From contig NZ_CP059888.1 of NCBI RefSeq assembly GCF_016469335.1, forward strand, positions 806,001 to 870,000: a DNA stretch of 64,000 nucleotides, in the 5' to 3' direction. Below, piece after piece: positions 44,871 through 54,556 of the stretch (within the stretch, counting starts at the first letter, position 1; every line of letters starts with the position of its first letter). The notes under the pieces are model-generated. The model saw only the letters and a list, made by a program, of their open reading frames with translations, had not been told where the DNA came from and did not search any database. The translations under genes were made by a program, and so were the position numbers. This DNA is from Flocculibacter collagenilyticus (GTDB taxonomy: Bacteria; Pseudomonadota; Gammaproteobacteria; Enterobacterales; Alteromonadaceae).

Positions 44871-45422
44871 ATGTCTTTTAATGAAACAAATTTAGTGTGG
44901 TTAGACTTAGAAATGACAGGGCTAGAACCTGCCGATGATCATGTTTTAGAAGTTGCCACAATCGTTACAGACAGCGATCTTAATATTTTGTCTGAAGGGC
45001 CTGTGATTGCCATCCACCAACCGGATGAAATTCTGGATAATATGGATGAGTGGTGTATCAATCAGCATGGTAAATCGGGATTAACTGAGCGTTGTCGCAA
45101 AAGCACTGTTGATGCGGCGCAAGCAAGTAAAATTACAATCGACTTTTTGAAAGACTACGTTCCAGCTGGCGTATCGCCAATGTGTGGAAATAGCATCTGC
45201 CAAGATCGTCGTTTTATGCATATTCACATGCGAGAGTTAGAGGACTTTTTTCATTACCGCAATTTAGATGTGAGTACGGTTAAAGAATTAGCTAGACGGT
45301 GGCGACCAGATATTATTCAGTCTATTCAGAAGAAAGGTGTACATTTAGCCCTTGAAGATATTAGAGAGTCGATTCAAGAGTTACAGCTTTACCGTCAACA
45401 CTTCTTTAATATGAAAGCCTAG
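44871..45422 (+). CDS. orn: Oligoribonuclease
   Basis: A 183-residue DEDDh exonuclease: [12 protein letters not shown] (D, E), [11 protein letters not shown] and the [11 protein letters not shown] His/Asp end. It degrades nanoRNAs, including pGpG from cyclic-di-GMP breakdown. The start is the ATG at 44871 after a weak GG-rich site. Confidence 0.97.
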   Translation: MSFNETNLVWLDLEMTGLEPADDHVLEVATIVTDSDLNILSEGPVIAIHQPDEILDNMDEWCINQHGKSGLTERCRKSTVDAAQASKITIDFLKDYVPAGVSPMCGNSICQDRRFMHIHMRELEDFFHYRNLDVSTVKELARRWRPDIIQSIQKKGVHLALEDIRESIQELQLYRQHFFNMKA

Positions 45423-45460
45423 TTATATTAATTAGTTAGTAAGAGTGTGTTTATTTAGTT

Positions 45461-45486
45461 AAAGGAGCCGAGCGCTCCTTTTTTGA
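45461..45486 (+). terminator. Rho-independent terminator of orn
   Basis: AAAGGAGC (45461-45468) pairs with GCTCCTTT (45474-45481), loop CGAGC, followed by TTTT. It separates orn from the tRNA promoter. Confidence 0.88.
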
Positions 45487-45503
45487 TTTTTGAAAAAAAA
45501 TAC

Positions 45504-45531
45504 TTGCAAACTATGTTAGTTTTTGTAAAAT
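45504..45531 (+). promoter_or_regulatory. Sigma-70 promoter of the tRNA-Gly pair
   Basis: TTGCAA (45504-45509), a 16-nt spacer and TAAAAT (45526-45531), followed by a GC-rich discriminator GCGCATCC, as in stable-RNA promoters under stringent control. The first tRNA starts 58 nt after the -10. Confidence 0.65.
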
Positions 45532-45589
45532 GCGCATCCACTTTAAAGCGAAGCCTCGATATTAAGTTTAGCTTTTAAAGTTGCTTAAA

Positions 45590-45665
45590 GCGTGTATAGC
45601 TCAGCTGGTAGAGCGCAACCTTGCCAAGGTTGAGGTCATGAGTTCGAACCTCATTACACGCTCCA
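45590..45665 (+). tRNA. tRNA-Gly (GCC), copy 1
   Basis: A 76-nt cloverleaf: acceptor GCGTGTA / TACACGC, D-arm AGCTCAGCTGGTAGAGC, anticodon loop TTGCCAA (GCC, Gly), T-arm GGTTCGAACC-type stem, and encoded CCA. It is followed 31 nt later by an identical copy. Position after orn is conserved with E. coli glyV-X-Y. Confidence 0.98.
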
Positions 45666-45696
45666 ACATTTTGTTGGAAGCACAATTCAATATTTC

Positions 45697-45772
45697 GCGT
45701 GTATAGCTCAGCTGGTAGAGCGCAACCTTGCCAAGGTTGAGGTCATGAGTTCGAACCTCATTACACGCTCCA
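45697..45772 (+). tRNA. tRNA-Gly (GCC), copy 2
   Basis: Identical in sequence to copy 1 over 76 nt including CCA, in the same transcript. The 31-nt spacer holds a small CCAACATTTTGTTGG hairpin likely used in processing. Confidence 0.98.
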
Positions 45773-45902
45773 ATTTCTTTATCTACTCCCAATCGTTATT
45801 AATATTCTTTTTTACAACTCAATTTCTAGTTCCGATTTCTATTTTATTAACTCGCACCGATTTCTTTAGGCAACTGGGTTGATCTTTTTGCAATGAAAGG
45901 CG

Positions 45903-46430
45903 ATGATTAAAAAAAATCCAGAAGTCAGACCAGTAATGAAAGCAATTAATAAATTAGGCAAAATCGTTAATACCGTGAACCGATTCTCTCCGAAGATACG
46001 CAGTAAAGCGCTTTCTTTTTTATTTAGTAGAACAATCAAGTTTGCCGGTACAGCAGGCGTTCGCGTACAAACGCTTGAAGAAGGCCAATCAGTGTTGCAT
46101 CTTGCTAATAAAAAGAAAGTGCAAAATCATATTGGCTCAGTTCATGCGGCGGGTACTGCTTTATTAGGCGAGTCTGCGACTGGCTTTTTGGCTGGTCTGC
46201 ATATTCCAGATTCACGTATTCCTTTGTTGAAAAATATGAATATTGATTATGTAAAACGTTCAACGGGCAATTTAACCGCTAAAGCTACCTTAAGCCAAGA
46301 GCAAGTTGATTACATAAGAAATACTGAAAAGGGCGAAATCGATGTACCTGTTATCATTACGGATGAAGTGGGTGTTGAGCCAGTCAAGTGTACTTATACG
46401 TGGGCGTGGGTGCCCAAAAAGCGTAAGTAG
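45903..46430 (+). CDS. DUF4442 (hotdog thioesterase-like) protein
   Basis: A 175-residue protein with AAGG just before the ATG. The core HLANKKKVQNHIGSVHAAGTALLGESATGF is the hotdog-fold helix and strand pattern of DUF4442 acyl-CoA-thioesterase-like proteins (NHIGSVHAAG). TLSQEQVDYI and VEPVKCTYTWAWVPKK complete the fold. Substrate unknown. It is the first gene of the accessory block after the tRNA genes. Confidence 0.8.
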   Translation: MIKKNPEVRPVMKAINKLGKIVNTVNRFSPKIRSKALSFLFSRTIKFAGTAGVRVQTLEEGQSVLHLANKKKVQNHIGSVHAAGTALLGESATGFLAGLHIPDSRIPLLKNMNIDYVKRSTGNLTAKATLSQEQVDYIRNTEKGEIDVPVIITDEVGVEPVKCTYTWAWVPKKRK

Positions 46431-46474
46431 CGTAAATAGCACTTAATGACGCTAAAAAGATAACTATCAACATG

Positions 46475-46506
46475 AAGCTAACTTAGGGCTACCTAGGTTA
46501 GCTTTT
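46475..46506 (+). terminator. Terminator of the DUF4442 gene
   Basis: AAGCTAAC and TAGG (46475-46487) pair with CCTA and GTTAGCTT (46492-46504) with one T-G wobble and a GCTA loop; TT follows. It lies 45 nt after the stop. Confidence 0.75.
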
Positions 46507-46722
46507 CTGCTAATTCAAACCCATCATTAAAAGTAAATACAGTAAAAAAATCCACCCAACCCATTGAGCTACAGAGAGTTATATCTTTAGCTAGTTTAAA
46601 ATTAGTTGCTACAACTTAATTTCTTAAAAGACGCCTGCTTTTTCATCTAGTATTTGCTTGTTATTTAGCCTATTATCTGCGCCCCTAAATTTTCATCTTC
46701 TAAGCAATAGTGGAAACAATCT

Positions 46723-47781
46723 ATGAAACATTTTTTAATAGTGGCTTTATTACTGGTCGTCACTTTCTTTTCTCATTCAAGTCGCGCACTTGAGCAAGAG
46801 CATCTGATATATGCTGATTTATTAACTCGTAACAACTCGACTCATGTGAAAGTTGCGGCCCAGAGTATTTACAATAAGCAAGTTGATAATCAAGAGTTAT
46901 TTGAAATTGCTGCACAAGTATTAGCTGAAAGCTTAACCGATGACATTAAATTAGATGAAGACACAAAAGCATGGGTCGTTAAGGCTGTTGGTGTTAGTAA
47001 AAGTAAACGTTATGAAAAATTATTACTATCAATTAAGAAGGGGGGCTATAGTTCAAAATTAAAGAAGTACACTAAAAAAACGTTAAAAATACTTACAAAA
47101 AGTGCAGATAGCTCATTTCATCGCGGAGACGTTAGTCTGCAAGAGGTCGCTACACGCATTGCAAACCAACATAAAACACTTACCGATGTAGCAACAGAAG
47201 AAAAATTTGCGAGCGTGTTTTTAGGTGACAGCATTAATCAAGTGATTGATAAGTTGGGGATGCCTAATAAAGTTAGAATAGCTTTTGGCTCAAGAAAGCA
47301 GCCATGGGTAGGTAGAGTAACATATTCTATGCTTGCTTTTAATTATGAAGATCTTGGCAGTATAGTGATGCACTTTGTCTCAGGTGATATTGACAATTGG
47401 CAGGTAAGATCGATTGACTCGAAAAAGAGCTTTTCAGGTGAGTTAAGTCAGCATCCAATGATGACAAAGGACTTTGGCCAAATGCGCGCTTATATTAGAG
47501 AGTTAGTTAAGAATGCGAGTGCTACACCGTTAGATTTAGATATAGCAGCTGAACGCTTATACACGGATATCCATAAAGAAGAATATATAGATACACTTGC
47601 ATGGGCATGTAGATTACTAGGCGTTAATGGTACATCGCGTTATAAGAATACGCTACTTTATGTAATAGAAAATTCGAGCTATAGAAAATTAAGAAAATAT
47701 GCTAAATCATCACTTAAGAAATTGCCTAAAGGGGATGAAGAGCAATACCAACAAGGCGAAATATTTAACAACAAAGGATAG
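46723..47781 (+). CDS. Secreted helical-repeat protein with internal duplication and SmpA-like core, 352 aa
   Basis: Signal peptide at 1-22 (MKHFLIVALLLVVTFFSHSSRA). Residues about 30-118 and 255-340 are related copies: W..KAVGVSKSKRYEKLLL..., KLKKYTKKTLKIL versus WACRLLGVNGTSRYKNTLLY..., KLRKYAKSSLKKL. Between them (about 160-250) VFLGDSINQVIDKLGMPNKV has the GxSxxQVIxxLGxP pattern of SmpA/BamE-like domains. No enzyme motif is seen. It may bind an envelope partner or polymer. Function unknown. Confidence 0.55.
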   Translation: MKHFLIVALLLVVTFFSHSSRALEQEHLIYADLLTRNNSTHVKVAAQSIYNKQVDNQELFEIAAQVLAESLTDDIKLDEDTKAWVVKAVGVSKSKRYEKLLLSIKKGGYSSKLKKYTKKTLKILTKSADSSFHRGDVSLQEVATRIANQHKTLTDVATEEKFASVFLGDSINQVIDKLGMPNKVRIAFGSRKQPWVGRVTYSMLAFNYEDLGSIVMHFVSGDIDNWQVRSIDSKKSFSGELSQHPMMTKDFGQMRAYIRELVKNASATPLDLDIAAERLYTDIHKEEYIDTLAWACRLLGVNGTSRYKNTLLYVIENSSYRKLRKYAKSSLKKLPKGDEEQYQQGEIFNNKG

Positions 47782-47840
47782 TTAACTTTTCAGAGTCAGA
47801 TTTGGATGTGACAATCTGGCTCTAGCCTCCCCTAATAGCA

Positions 47841-47896
47841 TAATCAGTTAATCAGTTAATCAGTTAATCAGTTAATCAGTTAATCATTTAATCATT
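47841..47896 (+). repeat. Octamer tandem repeat (TAATCAGT)5 (TAATCATT)2
   Basis: Five perfect head-to-tail copies of TAATCAGT (47841-47880) followed by two of the variant TAATCATT (47881-47896). It is intergenic, 60 nt after the secreted-protein stop. Such tracts can slip and change length. Confidence 0.97.
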
Positions 47897-48225
47897 TAAG
47901 GTTGCCTACCCTTTTTCGACTATTCTAACTGTCGGTAATATTGCTTATAGAATGATTGAGCATAATACGCAATTTAGAATGAACGGAACCTCCTGTTACT
48001 ACAAACAATTATTCTCTGTGCTATCTTTTATATATCAAATCATTAAAGCTTATTCATGAAGAAGTACTCTATCTTAACTATGAAATGCTTGAGTCAGTTT
48101 TCAAGGTTTTTCTGAGAGCACTTACAACTTACATTGAAGAGTTAAGAAAGTTTGAACGAAAAATTTTATTGTGCGTAATTATATAAAAATTGGTTGATTT
48201 AAAGGCAGTTAAAGTTGAGGTGCGC
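47897..48225. other. Intergenic stretch with no recognisable gene
   Basis: Between the octamer repeat and the renalase-like gene I see no ORF, RNA or strong hairpin. It is AT-rich and should carry the promoter of the next gene. Confidence 0.5.
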
Positions 48226-49239
48226 TTGAAAGTTGCAATTATTGGTGCGGGTATGTCAGGCTTGACGACAGCACAACAGTTAAATGCATTGGGTTATACC
48301 GTTGATGTGTATGATAAGGCCAGAGGGGCGGGTGGACGTTTAACGACTAAGCGCCTCGAGTGGGGGCGCTCGGATATTGGCGCACAATATTTCACGGTTC
48401 GTGACGAGCGCTTTGCTGAGCAAGTTAAGCAATGGCAACTTGCAGGCGTTGCGGCTGAGTGGCTTTTTACTCCTTATGCGGTTAATAACGGTGTACTTGA
48501 GTCTTCTGAAGATAATCAAACGCGTTATATTTTTACCCCAAGTATGGGAGCGTTCACTAGTGCTTTTTCAAGTGACATTGTGCCCAGATTTAGCACACGT
48601 ATTGTGGCGTTACATAAAGAAATGCAGCATTGGTATTTGAGTGATGATACAGGACATAGTTGGGGAGGATATGACTGGGTTGTCAGTACGCTACCAGCGG
48701 AACAAAGCTGTAGCTTGTTTACTCGCTCTTCCGGCAACTTTGATCAGGTGCTAGCAAAGATTCCTGCTCAGGTTCATCAACCCTGTTGGGCGCTAACTTT
48801 AGCGACTACAGGCTGGGTGGAACCAGAAATTCAAGGTATTTTTGGTGATGACGTGGTTAGCTGGGTGTCACGGCAATCAGCTAAGCCTTTTTTATCTGCA
48901 CCTGAAGGGGCTGAGGACTTATGGATGTTGCATTTTTCAGCGGAGTGGTCGAAACGGTTTAGTAAGCAACAAACCCCTAATGCTAAAGACATTGTTCTTC
49001 AGCAAGGCTTGGAGTGGTTTCAGCGCTTACTAGGTAAAAACTTGTTCGTTCAACATCATCACCAACACTTTTGGCGCTTTGCAAAAGTTGCTCCACATAT
49101 TACTGAGAATAATGAGCGCATCGGTAATTTGGTTGATATGGAACAACGGATAGCCGTGATTGGTGACTGGTGTTATGGCGGGCGCATTGAAGGAGCATTT
49201 TGTTCTGCTAGTGATTTAACAACTAAATTCTTTTCATGA
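48226..49239 (+). CDS. Renalase-like FAD/NAD(P)-dependent oxidoreductase
   Basis: A 337-residue flavoprotein. The TTG at 48226 is taken as the start because GAGG sits 5 nt upstream and the FAD loop follows at once: MKVAIIGAGMSGLTTAQQL (GxGxxG), then RGAGGRLTTKRL and DIGAQYFTVRD, and the end IAVIGDWCYGGRIEGAFCSA, all typical of the COG3380 renalase-like group. It oxidises an unknown amine or NAD(P)H isomer. A DUF3081 gene follows after 17 bp. Confidence 0.85.
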   Translation: MKVAIIGAGMSGLTTAQQLNALGYTVDVYDKARGAGGRLTTKRLEWGRSDIGAQYFTVRDERFAEQVKQWQLAGVAAEWLFTPYAVNNGVLESSEDNQTRYIFTPSMGAFTSAFSSDIVPRFSTRIVALHKEMQHWYLSDDTGHSWGGYDWVVSTLPAEQSCSLFTRSSGNFDQVLAKIPAQVHQPCWALTLATTGWVEPEIQGIFGDDVVSWVSRQSAKPFLSAPEGAEDLWMLHFSAEWSKRFSKQQTPNAKDIVLQQGLEWFQRLLGKNLFVQHHHQHFWRFAKVAPHITENNERIGNLVDMEQRIAVIGDWCYGGRIEGAFCSASDLTTKFFS

Positions 49240-49256
49240 TGAGGCTTGATTAAGGT

Positions 49257-49514
49257 ATGCAAAACCCAATAGATGTACAGCAAGTATTAAGAGTGTTCGA
49301 TAAGGTTACCCAGCGCGGTGAGCGAAAAGAAGGAAGTTATTATTTAGATGGAATAACAGCTACTCAAGCTGAAGATGGCTACACGATTACCTTATCGGAT
49401 GCCAATGTTACGCTAAGTTTATTCTTCCATAATAAATATAATTTTGATTATGCCGACAATGCGGCATTTGACCGCTTTATTAAGCGTGTAAAACATATTG
49501 ATAAAGAATACTAA
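49257..49514 (+). CDS. DUF3081 family protein, 85 aa
   Basis: A short cytosolic protein, MQNPIDVQQVLRVFDKVTQRGERKEGSYYLDGI, then VTLSLFFHNKYNFDY and a basic FIKRVKHIDKEY end. The family is common in marine gammaproteobacteria and has no known function. It may be co-transcribed with the renalase-like gene. Confidence 0.8.
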   Translation: MQNPIDVQQVLRVFDKVTQRGERKEGSYYLDGITATQAEDGYTITLSDANVTLSLFFHNKYNFDYADNAAFDRFIKRVKHIDKEY

Positions 49515-49951
49515 AACGTGTTCATGGTAAATAATGATCTGCTGAAACACCGACGCACTTTATACAACACCCCATGTTTCAGCAACAAAATATAGGCTAC
49601 AGATTACTTTCAGCAAGCCTAATAGCTCTGTAACGTTCACCGCAGCTAGGTGCTTGTATTATCAGATATTTATTAAATGTCTAAATGTGACTAATTACAT
49701 GTTTAGTTACACTTTCCGTTAAAAATACCACTTACCGCATGGTTAGGTAATCCAACTTTTTTCGCCAGCGCATCGACTAAATCAATTATATAGTTAGAGC
49801 GTGTAGGTTCCTGCTGCATACGTGCTTATGTGTCACGATGAAAAACAAGCACGTAGCTAACAATCAGGAGGGAAAAGAACTACACGTCTGAATACTAAAA
49901 TTAACCCTTTATGGGTGATGTAATTATAACGATTGACGGAGCAAGAGAGCG
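49515..49951. other. Long intergenic stretch with two inverted repeats
   Basis: 437 bp without a gene. GCTGAAAC / GTTTCAGC (49541-49548, 49575-49582) and the longer repeat at 49819-49855 are the only structures noted. No other RNA or ORF recognised. Confidence 0.6.
49819..49855 (+). promoter_or_regulatory. 9-bp inverted repeat before the RND operon (operator candidate)
   Basis: TACGTGCTT (49819-49827) and AAGCACGTA (49847-49855) form perfect arms separated by 19 nt, about 97-133 nt before the pump start. It could be the operator of a regulator encoded elsewhere. Confidence 0.35.
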
Positions 49952-52900
49952 ATGGATATTACAAAAGGTGCAATTAAAAATCCTACCGCTGTGGGCATTA
50001 TGCTGGCTATTACATTATTTATTGGCTTATATTGCTTAACACGTTTACCTGTTCAATTATTTCCAGATATTGAACGACCACAAATATCCATTCAAACTTT
50101 TTGGCGTGCCGCATCGCCACAAGAAATTGAAGCTGAAATTGTTGAACCTCAAGAAGATGTATTACAAGGTTTGCCCGGTTTAAAAAATATGGGCGCATGG
50201 TCTAATCGCGGTGCCGCGTGGATCAATTTAGAGTTTAATTTAGAAACCGATATGCAAAAAACATTAATAGATGTTATTTCGCGTATGAACCGATTGCCCC
50301 CGCTGCCACGAGATGCCACTCCTCCTACTATTATGCTTGGCGGATGGGGCGGTGGAACACCTGCATTAACATACTTCTTTATGCAAAAATTGCCCGGCAC
50401 GCCTGGCGAAATAACTGACTATATTGATTTTATTGAAGATGTTGTCAGGCCGAGACTAGAGTCTTTGCCCGGTGTAGCAAGAGTTTCTCCTCAAAGTGGT
50501 GCAAATAGCCAACAAGAGCTTCAAATTGTTTTTGACCCATTTCGTGCTAATGAGCTGGGTATTGATTTAACCCGAGTTGCTAATTTAATTGGCAATGCGA
50601 ATGATGTGTCAGGTGGTTCACTGGATGTGGGCAGGCGTAGCTATACAGTAAGGTTTGCTGGTAAATACGACATTGATCAATTAGATAACATGGTACTGGA
50701 CTGGCGTGAAGGCAGTCCGATTAAGCTAGGTGATATTGCAGATATCAGCGTAGGGCGCTCTAAAATTAGGGATTTTAGTATCCAAAATGGTAATCCTGCT
50801 ATTTCAATTCGGATTGACCGTGAAAACGGCGCAAACGTGCTACAAACGCTGGCGCTGGTAAAAGAAAAAATAGATGAGTTAAATCAATCGGTACTTAAAG
50901 ATCGCGGTTTGACTATGGTGCAGTCATTTGATGCATCTGTCTTTATCTATCGGGCTATAAATTTAGTAACCAGTAACTTATTTTTAGGCATTTTACTAGC
51001 CGTAGGTGTGTTGTGGTTATTCTTACGACAACGTCAAGCTACGATGATTATTGCCCTAACCATTCCCGTATCTATTTTATCTACGTTTATTGTACTTGGT
51101 ATTACAGGACGCTCGTTAAATGTTATTTCACTCGCTGGGCTGGCGTTTGCCGCCGGGATGGTGTTGGATGCTGCGATTGTGGTGCTCGAAAATATTGTAC
51201 GTTACAGGCAACGCACTAAGGATAAGGAAGAGGCAGCCCTAAAAGGCACTCACCAGGTGTGGGGAGCGCTACTGGCATCTACTGCAACAACCATCGCGAT
51301 TTTTATTCCTGTTATTTTCCTAAAAGACGTTGAAGGGCAGCTTTTTGCAGATTTAGCCTTAACTATTGTAATTGCGGTGTCTATTTCTTTCTTAATTGCG
51401 GTCACAGTGTTACCTGCAGTCAGCAGCAGGTGGATAAAAAGCGACAATATGGAAGACAGGTGGCTACCCGTATGGCAAAAAATGTCGAATGGACTAATGC
51501 GCTTAACCGGCACGCCAGTACGTAGAACATTGCTAATTGTGGGGTTGATTACTGTACCGTTATCACTGACTTACTTTTTAATGCCGAAGCTAGATTATTT
51601 ACCGCCAGTAAAGCGCGATGCCGTAGACGCATTCTTTAATCTGCCAGCAGGTGCTAATTCGGCATTCGTGAAAGAAGAAGTGATGGATGTTGTTGCCAAG
51701 CGGTTAGAGCCATATATGAAAGGCGAAAAAGAACCTGCACTGAAAAATTACTATATTTTGATGTGGCAAAATGGTGGCACTATCGGGATCCGTGCAAAAG
51801 ATCAAAGTCGTGTAGATGAGTTACAAGAAATCACCCAAAACGAAATTTTAAAAGACTTACCTGACACACGCGCTTTTGCCCAGCAAGGCAATTTATTTGG
51901 TGGTTTTGGTGGCGGTCGAAATGTAGCGCTACACATACAAAGCGCTGATACAAACGCTCTCACAGCAGCAGCAAAATTAGGCATGGAATTAATACCTGAG
52001 ATTCTTGAAGGTGCACGAGTACAACCGAATGGCAATTTAGAGCCAACAGAGCCGGAGTTAATTATTCGACCAGATGATCAACGCATTATGGAAGTGGGCT
52101 TAACACGCCGTGATGTAGGTACACTGGTTCGCGCCGCTGGCGACGGTTTATATGTGGGCGAATATTTTAATGGTGATAAACGTTTAGATATTATTTTTAA
52201 AGCACAACCGTGGCAAACACCAGAAGAGTTGGCCGCTATGCCTATTACTACCCCCGTGGGAGAAACTATTCAGCTTGGCGAGCTAGTGAATATTGATCGC
52301 ACGGTAGGGCCAACAACCATTCAACGAATTGAAAAACGCCGTACGGTAACACTACGAATCAATCCACCTAAAAACATGACGCTTCAAGAAGTGACACAAA
52401 TTCTACAGGAAAAAATTGAGCCGCAACTGATTAATATGCTGCCACCAGATGGGTCGATTAATTACGGTGGCAGTGCTGATAGTTTAAAAAGTGCAATTAG
52501 CAATATGGTGGGTAATTTTGCCTTTGCATTAGCGCTACTTTTTATTTTGATGGCAGGTTTGTTTAAGTCGTTAAAAGACAGTCTATTAGTGCTGGTGGCT
52601 GTGCCGCTTGCCACTGTTGGTGGTGTGTTATCTTTACGATTGTTGAATGTGTTTACTTTTCAATCTCTCGATTTATTAACCATGATCGGCTTTATTATAT
52701 TACTTGGTTTAGTGGTAAATAATGCGATTTTGCTGGTACATCAAACTCGCCAAGGAGAGCGTAAAGGTATTGCTCGACAGGATGCCGTGCACCAAGCTCT
52801 AATGCTAAGGCTTCGTCCAATTTTTATGAGCACATTAACCAGTATATTTGGCATGCTACCACTGTTGCTCATGCCTGGCGCAGGCAGTGTTATTTATCGT

Positions 52901-53086
52901 GGCTTAGCCGCTGTTATTGTAGGCGGAATGTGCGTAAGTACATTATTCACCCTAGTACTGTTGCCTAGTTTACTACGATTAGGTGAAGAAAAGCGTACTG
53001 CGGAAGACGATATTAATTTGGCGTCAAAAGACGATGATTTTAATGCCGCAATAGTGACTAAGCAGCCAATTACAAATCAAAGCTAG
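49952..53086 (+). CDS. RND efflux pump, inner-membrane transporter
   Basis: A 1044-residue HAE1-type RND protein with twelve membrane helices, two large periplasmic loops, and the TM4 element GMVLDAAIVVLENI. AcrB has two acidic residues here (DD); this protein has one Asp and then Ala. TM10 reads GLVVNNAILLV. It exports drugs or other small molecules with a periplasmic adaptor (next gene) and an outer-membrane channel, none of which is in the window. The pump comes first and the adaptor second, the reverse of acrAB. Confidence 0.93.
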   Translation: MDITKGAIKNPTAVGIMLAITLFIGLYCLTRLPVQLFPDIERPQISIQTFWRAASPQEIEAEIVEPQEDVLQGLPGLKNMGAWSNRGAAWINLEFNLETDMQKTLIDVISRMNRLPPLPRDATPPTIMLGGWGGGTPALTYFFMQKLPGTPGEITDYIDFIEDVVRPRLESLPGVARVSPQSGANSQQELQIVFDPFRANELGIDLTRVANLIGNANDVSGGSLDVGRRSYTVRFAGKYDIDQLDNMVLDWREGSPIKLGDIADISVGRSKIRDFSIQNGNPAISIRIDRENGANVLQTLALVKEKIDELNQSVLKDRGLTMVQSFDASVFIYRAINLVTSNLFLGILLAVGVLWLFLRQRQATMIIALTIPVSILSTFIVLGITGRSLNVISLAGLAFAAGMVLDAAIVVLENIVRYRQRTKDKEEAALKGTHQVWGALLASTATTIAIFIPVIFLKDVEGQLFADLALTIVIAVSISFLIAVTVLPAVSSRWIKSDNMEDRWLPVWQKMSNGLMRLTGTPVRRTLLIVGLITVPLSLTYFLMPKLDYLPPVKRDAVDAFFNLPAGANSAFVKEEVMDVVAKRLEPYMKGEKEPALKNYYILMWQNGGTIGIRAKDQSRVDELQEITQNEILKDLPDTRAFAQQGNLFGGFGGGRNVALHIQSADTNALTAAAKLGMELIPEILEGARVQPNGNLEPTEPELIIRPDDQRIMEVGLTRRDVGTLVRAAGDGLYVGEYFNGDKRLDIIFKAQPWQTPEELAAMPITTPVGETIQLGELVNIDRTVGPTTIQRIEKRRTVTLRINPPKNMTLQEVTQILQEKIEPQLINMLPPDGSINYGGSADSLKSAISNMVGNFAFALALLFILMAGLFKSLKDSLLVLVAVPLATVGGVLSLRLLNVFTFQSLDLLTMIGFIILLGLVVNNAILLVHQTRQGERKGIARQDAVHQALMLRLRPIFMSTLTSIFGMLPLLLMPGAGSVIYRGLAAVIVGGMCVSTLFTLVLLPSLLRLGEEKRTAEDDINLASKDDDFNAAIVTKQPITNQS

Positions 53087-53129
53087 TCGGTTATCAAACA
53101 AGTTTTTGTATTTTTATTAGGAGAAAAGG

Positions 53130-54272
53130 ATGAGTAGCACGAATGTTGAAAAAACAATGCGGTTGTTTGGTGATCAGACTAACTTCGCATCTGGCGCATT
53201 GTTAGCGCTAAGCTTAATGTCAGCGGTTGCGATAACATTTATTGCACCTGTGGCTATCGCGCAAGAAAAGCCAGAAGCGCCGCCTGCTATCAAAGTAACT
53301 GCCGAAAAAGCGCTAGTGCAACCTGTTGCGAAAACCATGTGGGTATCTGGTACTGTGGTAAGTCAACAGGATGCTCAGGTGGCGGCACAAATTAGCGGGC
53401 AACTATTAATGGTTGCTAACGTTGGGCAATCTTTTAAAAAAGGAGAGGTGATTGCTCGATTAGATAGTGCTAACTTAGCGTTTGACTTGGAAGAACAAAA
53501 AGCCACAATTCAACAATTAACAGCAAGGCTAACCTTACTGGAAAAACAGGTTAAACGTCTTACTCAAGTGGCAAAATCTCAAAGTGCTTCAAAAGACGAG
53601 CTTGACGAGAAACAAGCGGAACAAGATATTGCCTCACACGCTTTAATACAAGCTAAAGCCGTGAAGAGACGGATAGAAAATAACATTGATAAGTCATACG
53701 TAAAAGCGCCTTTTGACGGCATTATCGTTGAGCGTATGCTGCAACAAGGTGAATATGGTCAAGTAGGGCAGACTATCATTCGCATGGTTAATATGAACAA
53801 TAAAGAGGCCATTGTAAAAGCGCCATTAGAAGCTGCACATTATATTGCTTCAAATAGCATGCTAAAAGTGAAACAAGGTAAACATACTCAAGACTATAAA
53901 GTAACTACGCTAGTGCCAATGGGTAATAGCTTAAGTCGTATGATGGAGTTACGGATAGACTTAACTAATAGTGCGTTAGCGGTCGGCAGTGCAGTGCGTG
54001 CAGAGTTACCAATGAGTGAATCTGAAGACTTATTAACGGTTCATCGCGATGCGATTGTACTTCGTAAGCAAGGATCTTTTGTTTTTATGATTGATGATGA
54101 GTCTATCGCACGTAAAATTCCTGTTGAAATAGGCGCTGGACAAGGTGACTTTATTGCAATAACAGGTGATATAGAAGAAGGTGAACAAGTCATAGTTCGT
54201 GGTGCTGAACGTGTTAAAGAGGGGCAAGCAGTAAAGTTAAATAAGGCAAATGCTGAAGTGGCCAAATTATAA
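53130..54272 (+). CDS. RND efflux periplasmic adaptor
   Basis: A 380-residue membrane-fusion protein with an N-terminal membrane segment or signal (about 22-45), a lipoyl domain (VAAQISGQLLMVANVGQSFKKGEVIARLD), a helical hairpin (about 125-190) and beta-barrel C-domains (YVKAPFDGIIVERML...). AGGAG stands before the ATG. It joins the pump 43 bp upstream to an outer-membrane channel. Confidence 0.93.
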   Translation: MSSTNVEKTMRLFGDQTNFASGALLALSLMSAVAITFIAPVAIAQEKPEAPPAIKVTAEKALVQPVAKTMWVSGTVVSQQDAQVAAQISGQLLMVANVGQSFKKGEVIARLDSANLAFDLEEQKATIQQLTARLTLLEKQVKRLTQVAKSQSASKDELDEKQAEQDIASHALIQAKAVKRRIENNIDKSYVKAPFDGIIVERMLQQGEYGQVGQTIIRMVNMNNKEAIVKAPLEAAHYIASNSMLKVKQGKHTQDYKVTTLVPMGNSLSRMMELRIDLTNSALAVGSAVRAELPMSESEDLLTVHRDAIVLRKQGSFVFMIDDESIARKIPVEIGAGQGDFIAITGDIEEGEQVIVRGAERVKEGQAVKLNKANAEVAKL

Positions 54273-54556
54273 CTGGCCTAACAGCCTTTCGCTAATACGG
54301 TTAGCGCCAGTGCCATTAACGTCAAAAAATAGCTCGCTAGTAATAAATCTTACCCTAGGCTGATTTGATGCAGGGTAAGATTTGAGCTCCTGCCCTATTA
54401 GTTATAAATAACTAAACAACGCAATATAATTTGTTGAAAACGATGACAGCAAATGAATCCATTAAGTATTTAGCAACTATACTCTAGTTTCTTCATATGA
54501 ATTGCATTACTATTCGCGCCGTTTGGAATAGTTATGTTCACATATAATGGGTCGCA

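Noticed and set aside
45590-45772. Two near-identical 76-bp units as a possible CRISPR or attachment repeat
   Set aside because: Each folds as a complete tRNA-Gly with CCA; there is no integrase or spacer array.
45601-45792. 63-aa ORF on the minus strand over the tRNA-Gly genes
   Set aside because: It is the antisense of two identical tRNAs; the repeated peptide comes only from the duplicated tRNA sequence.
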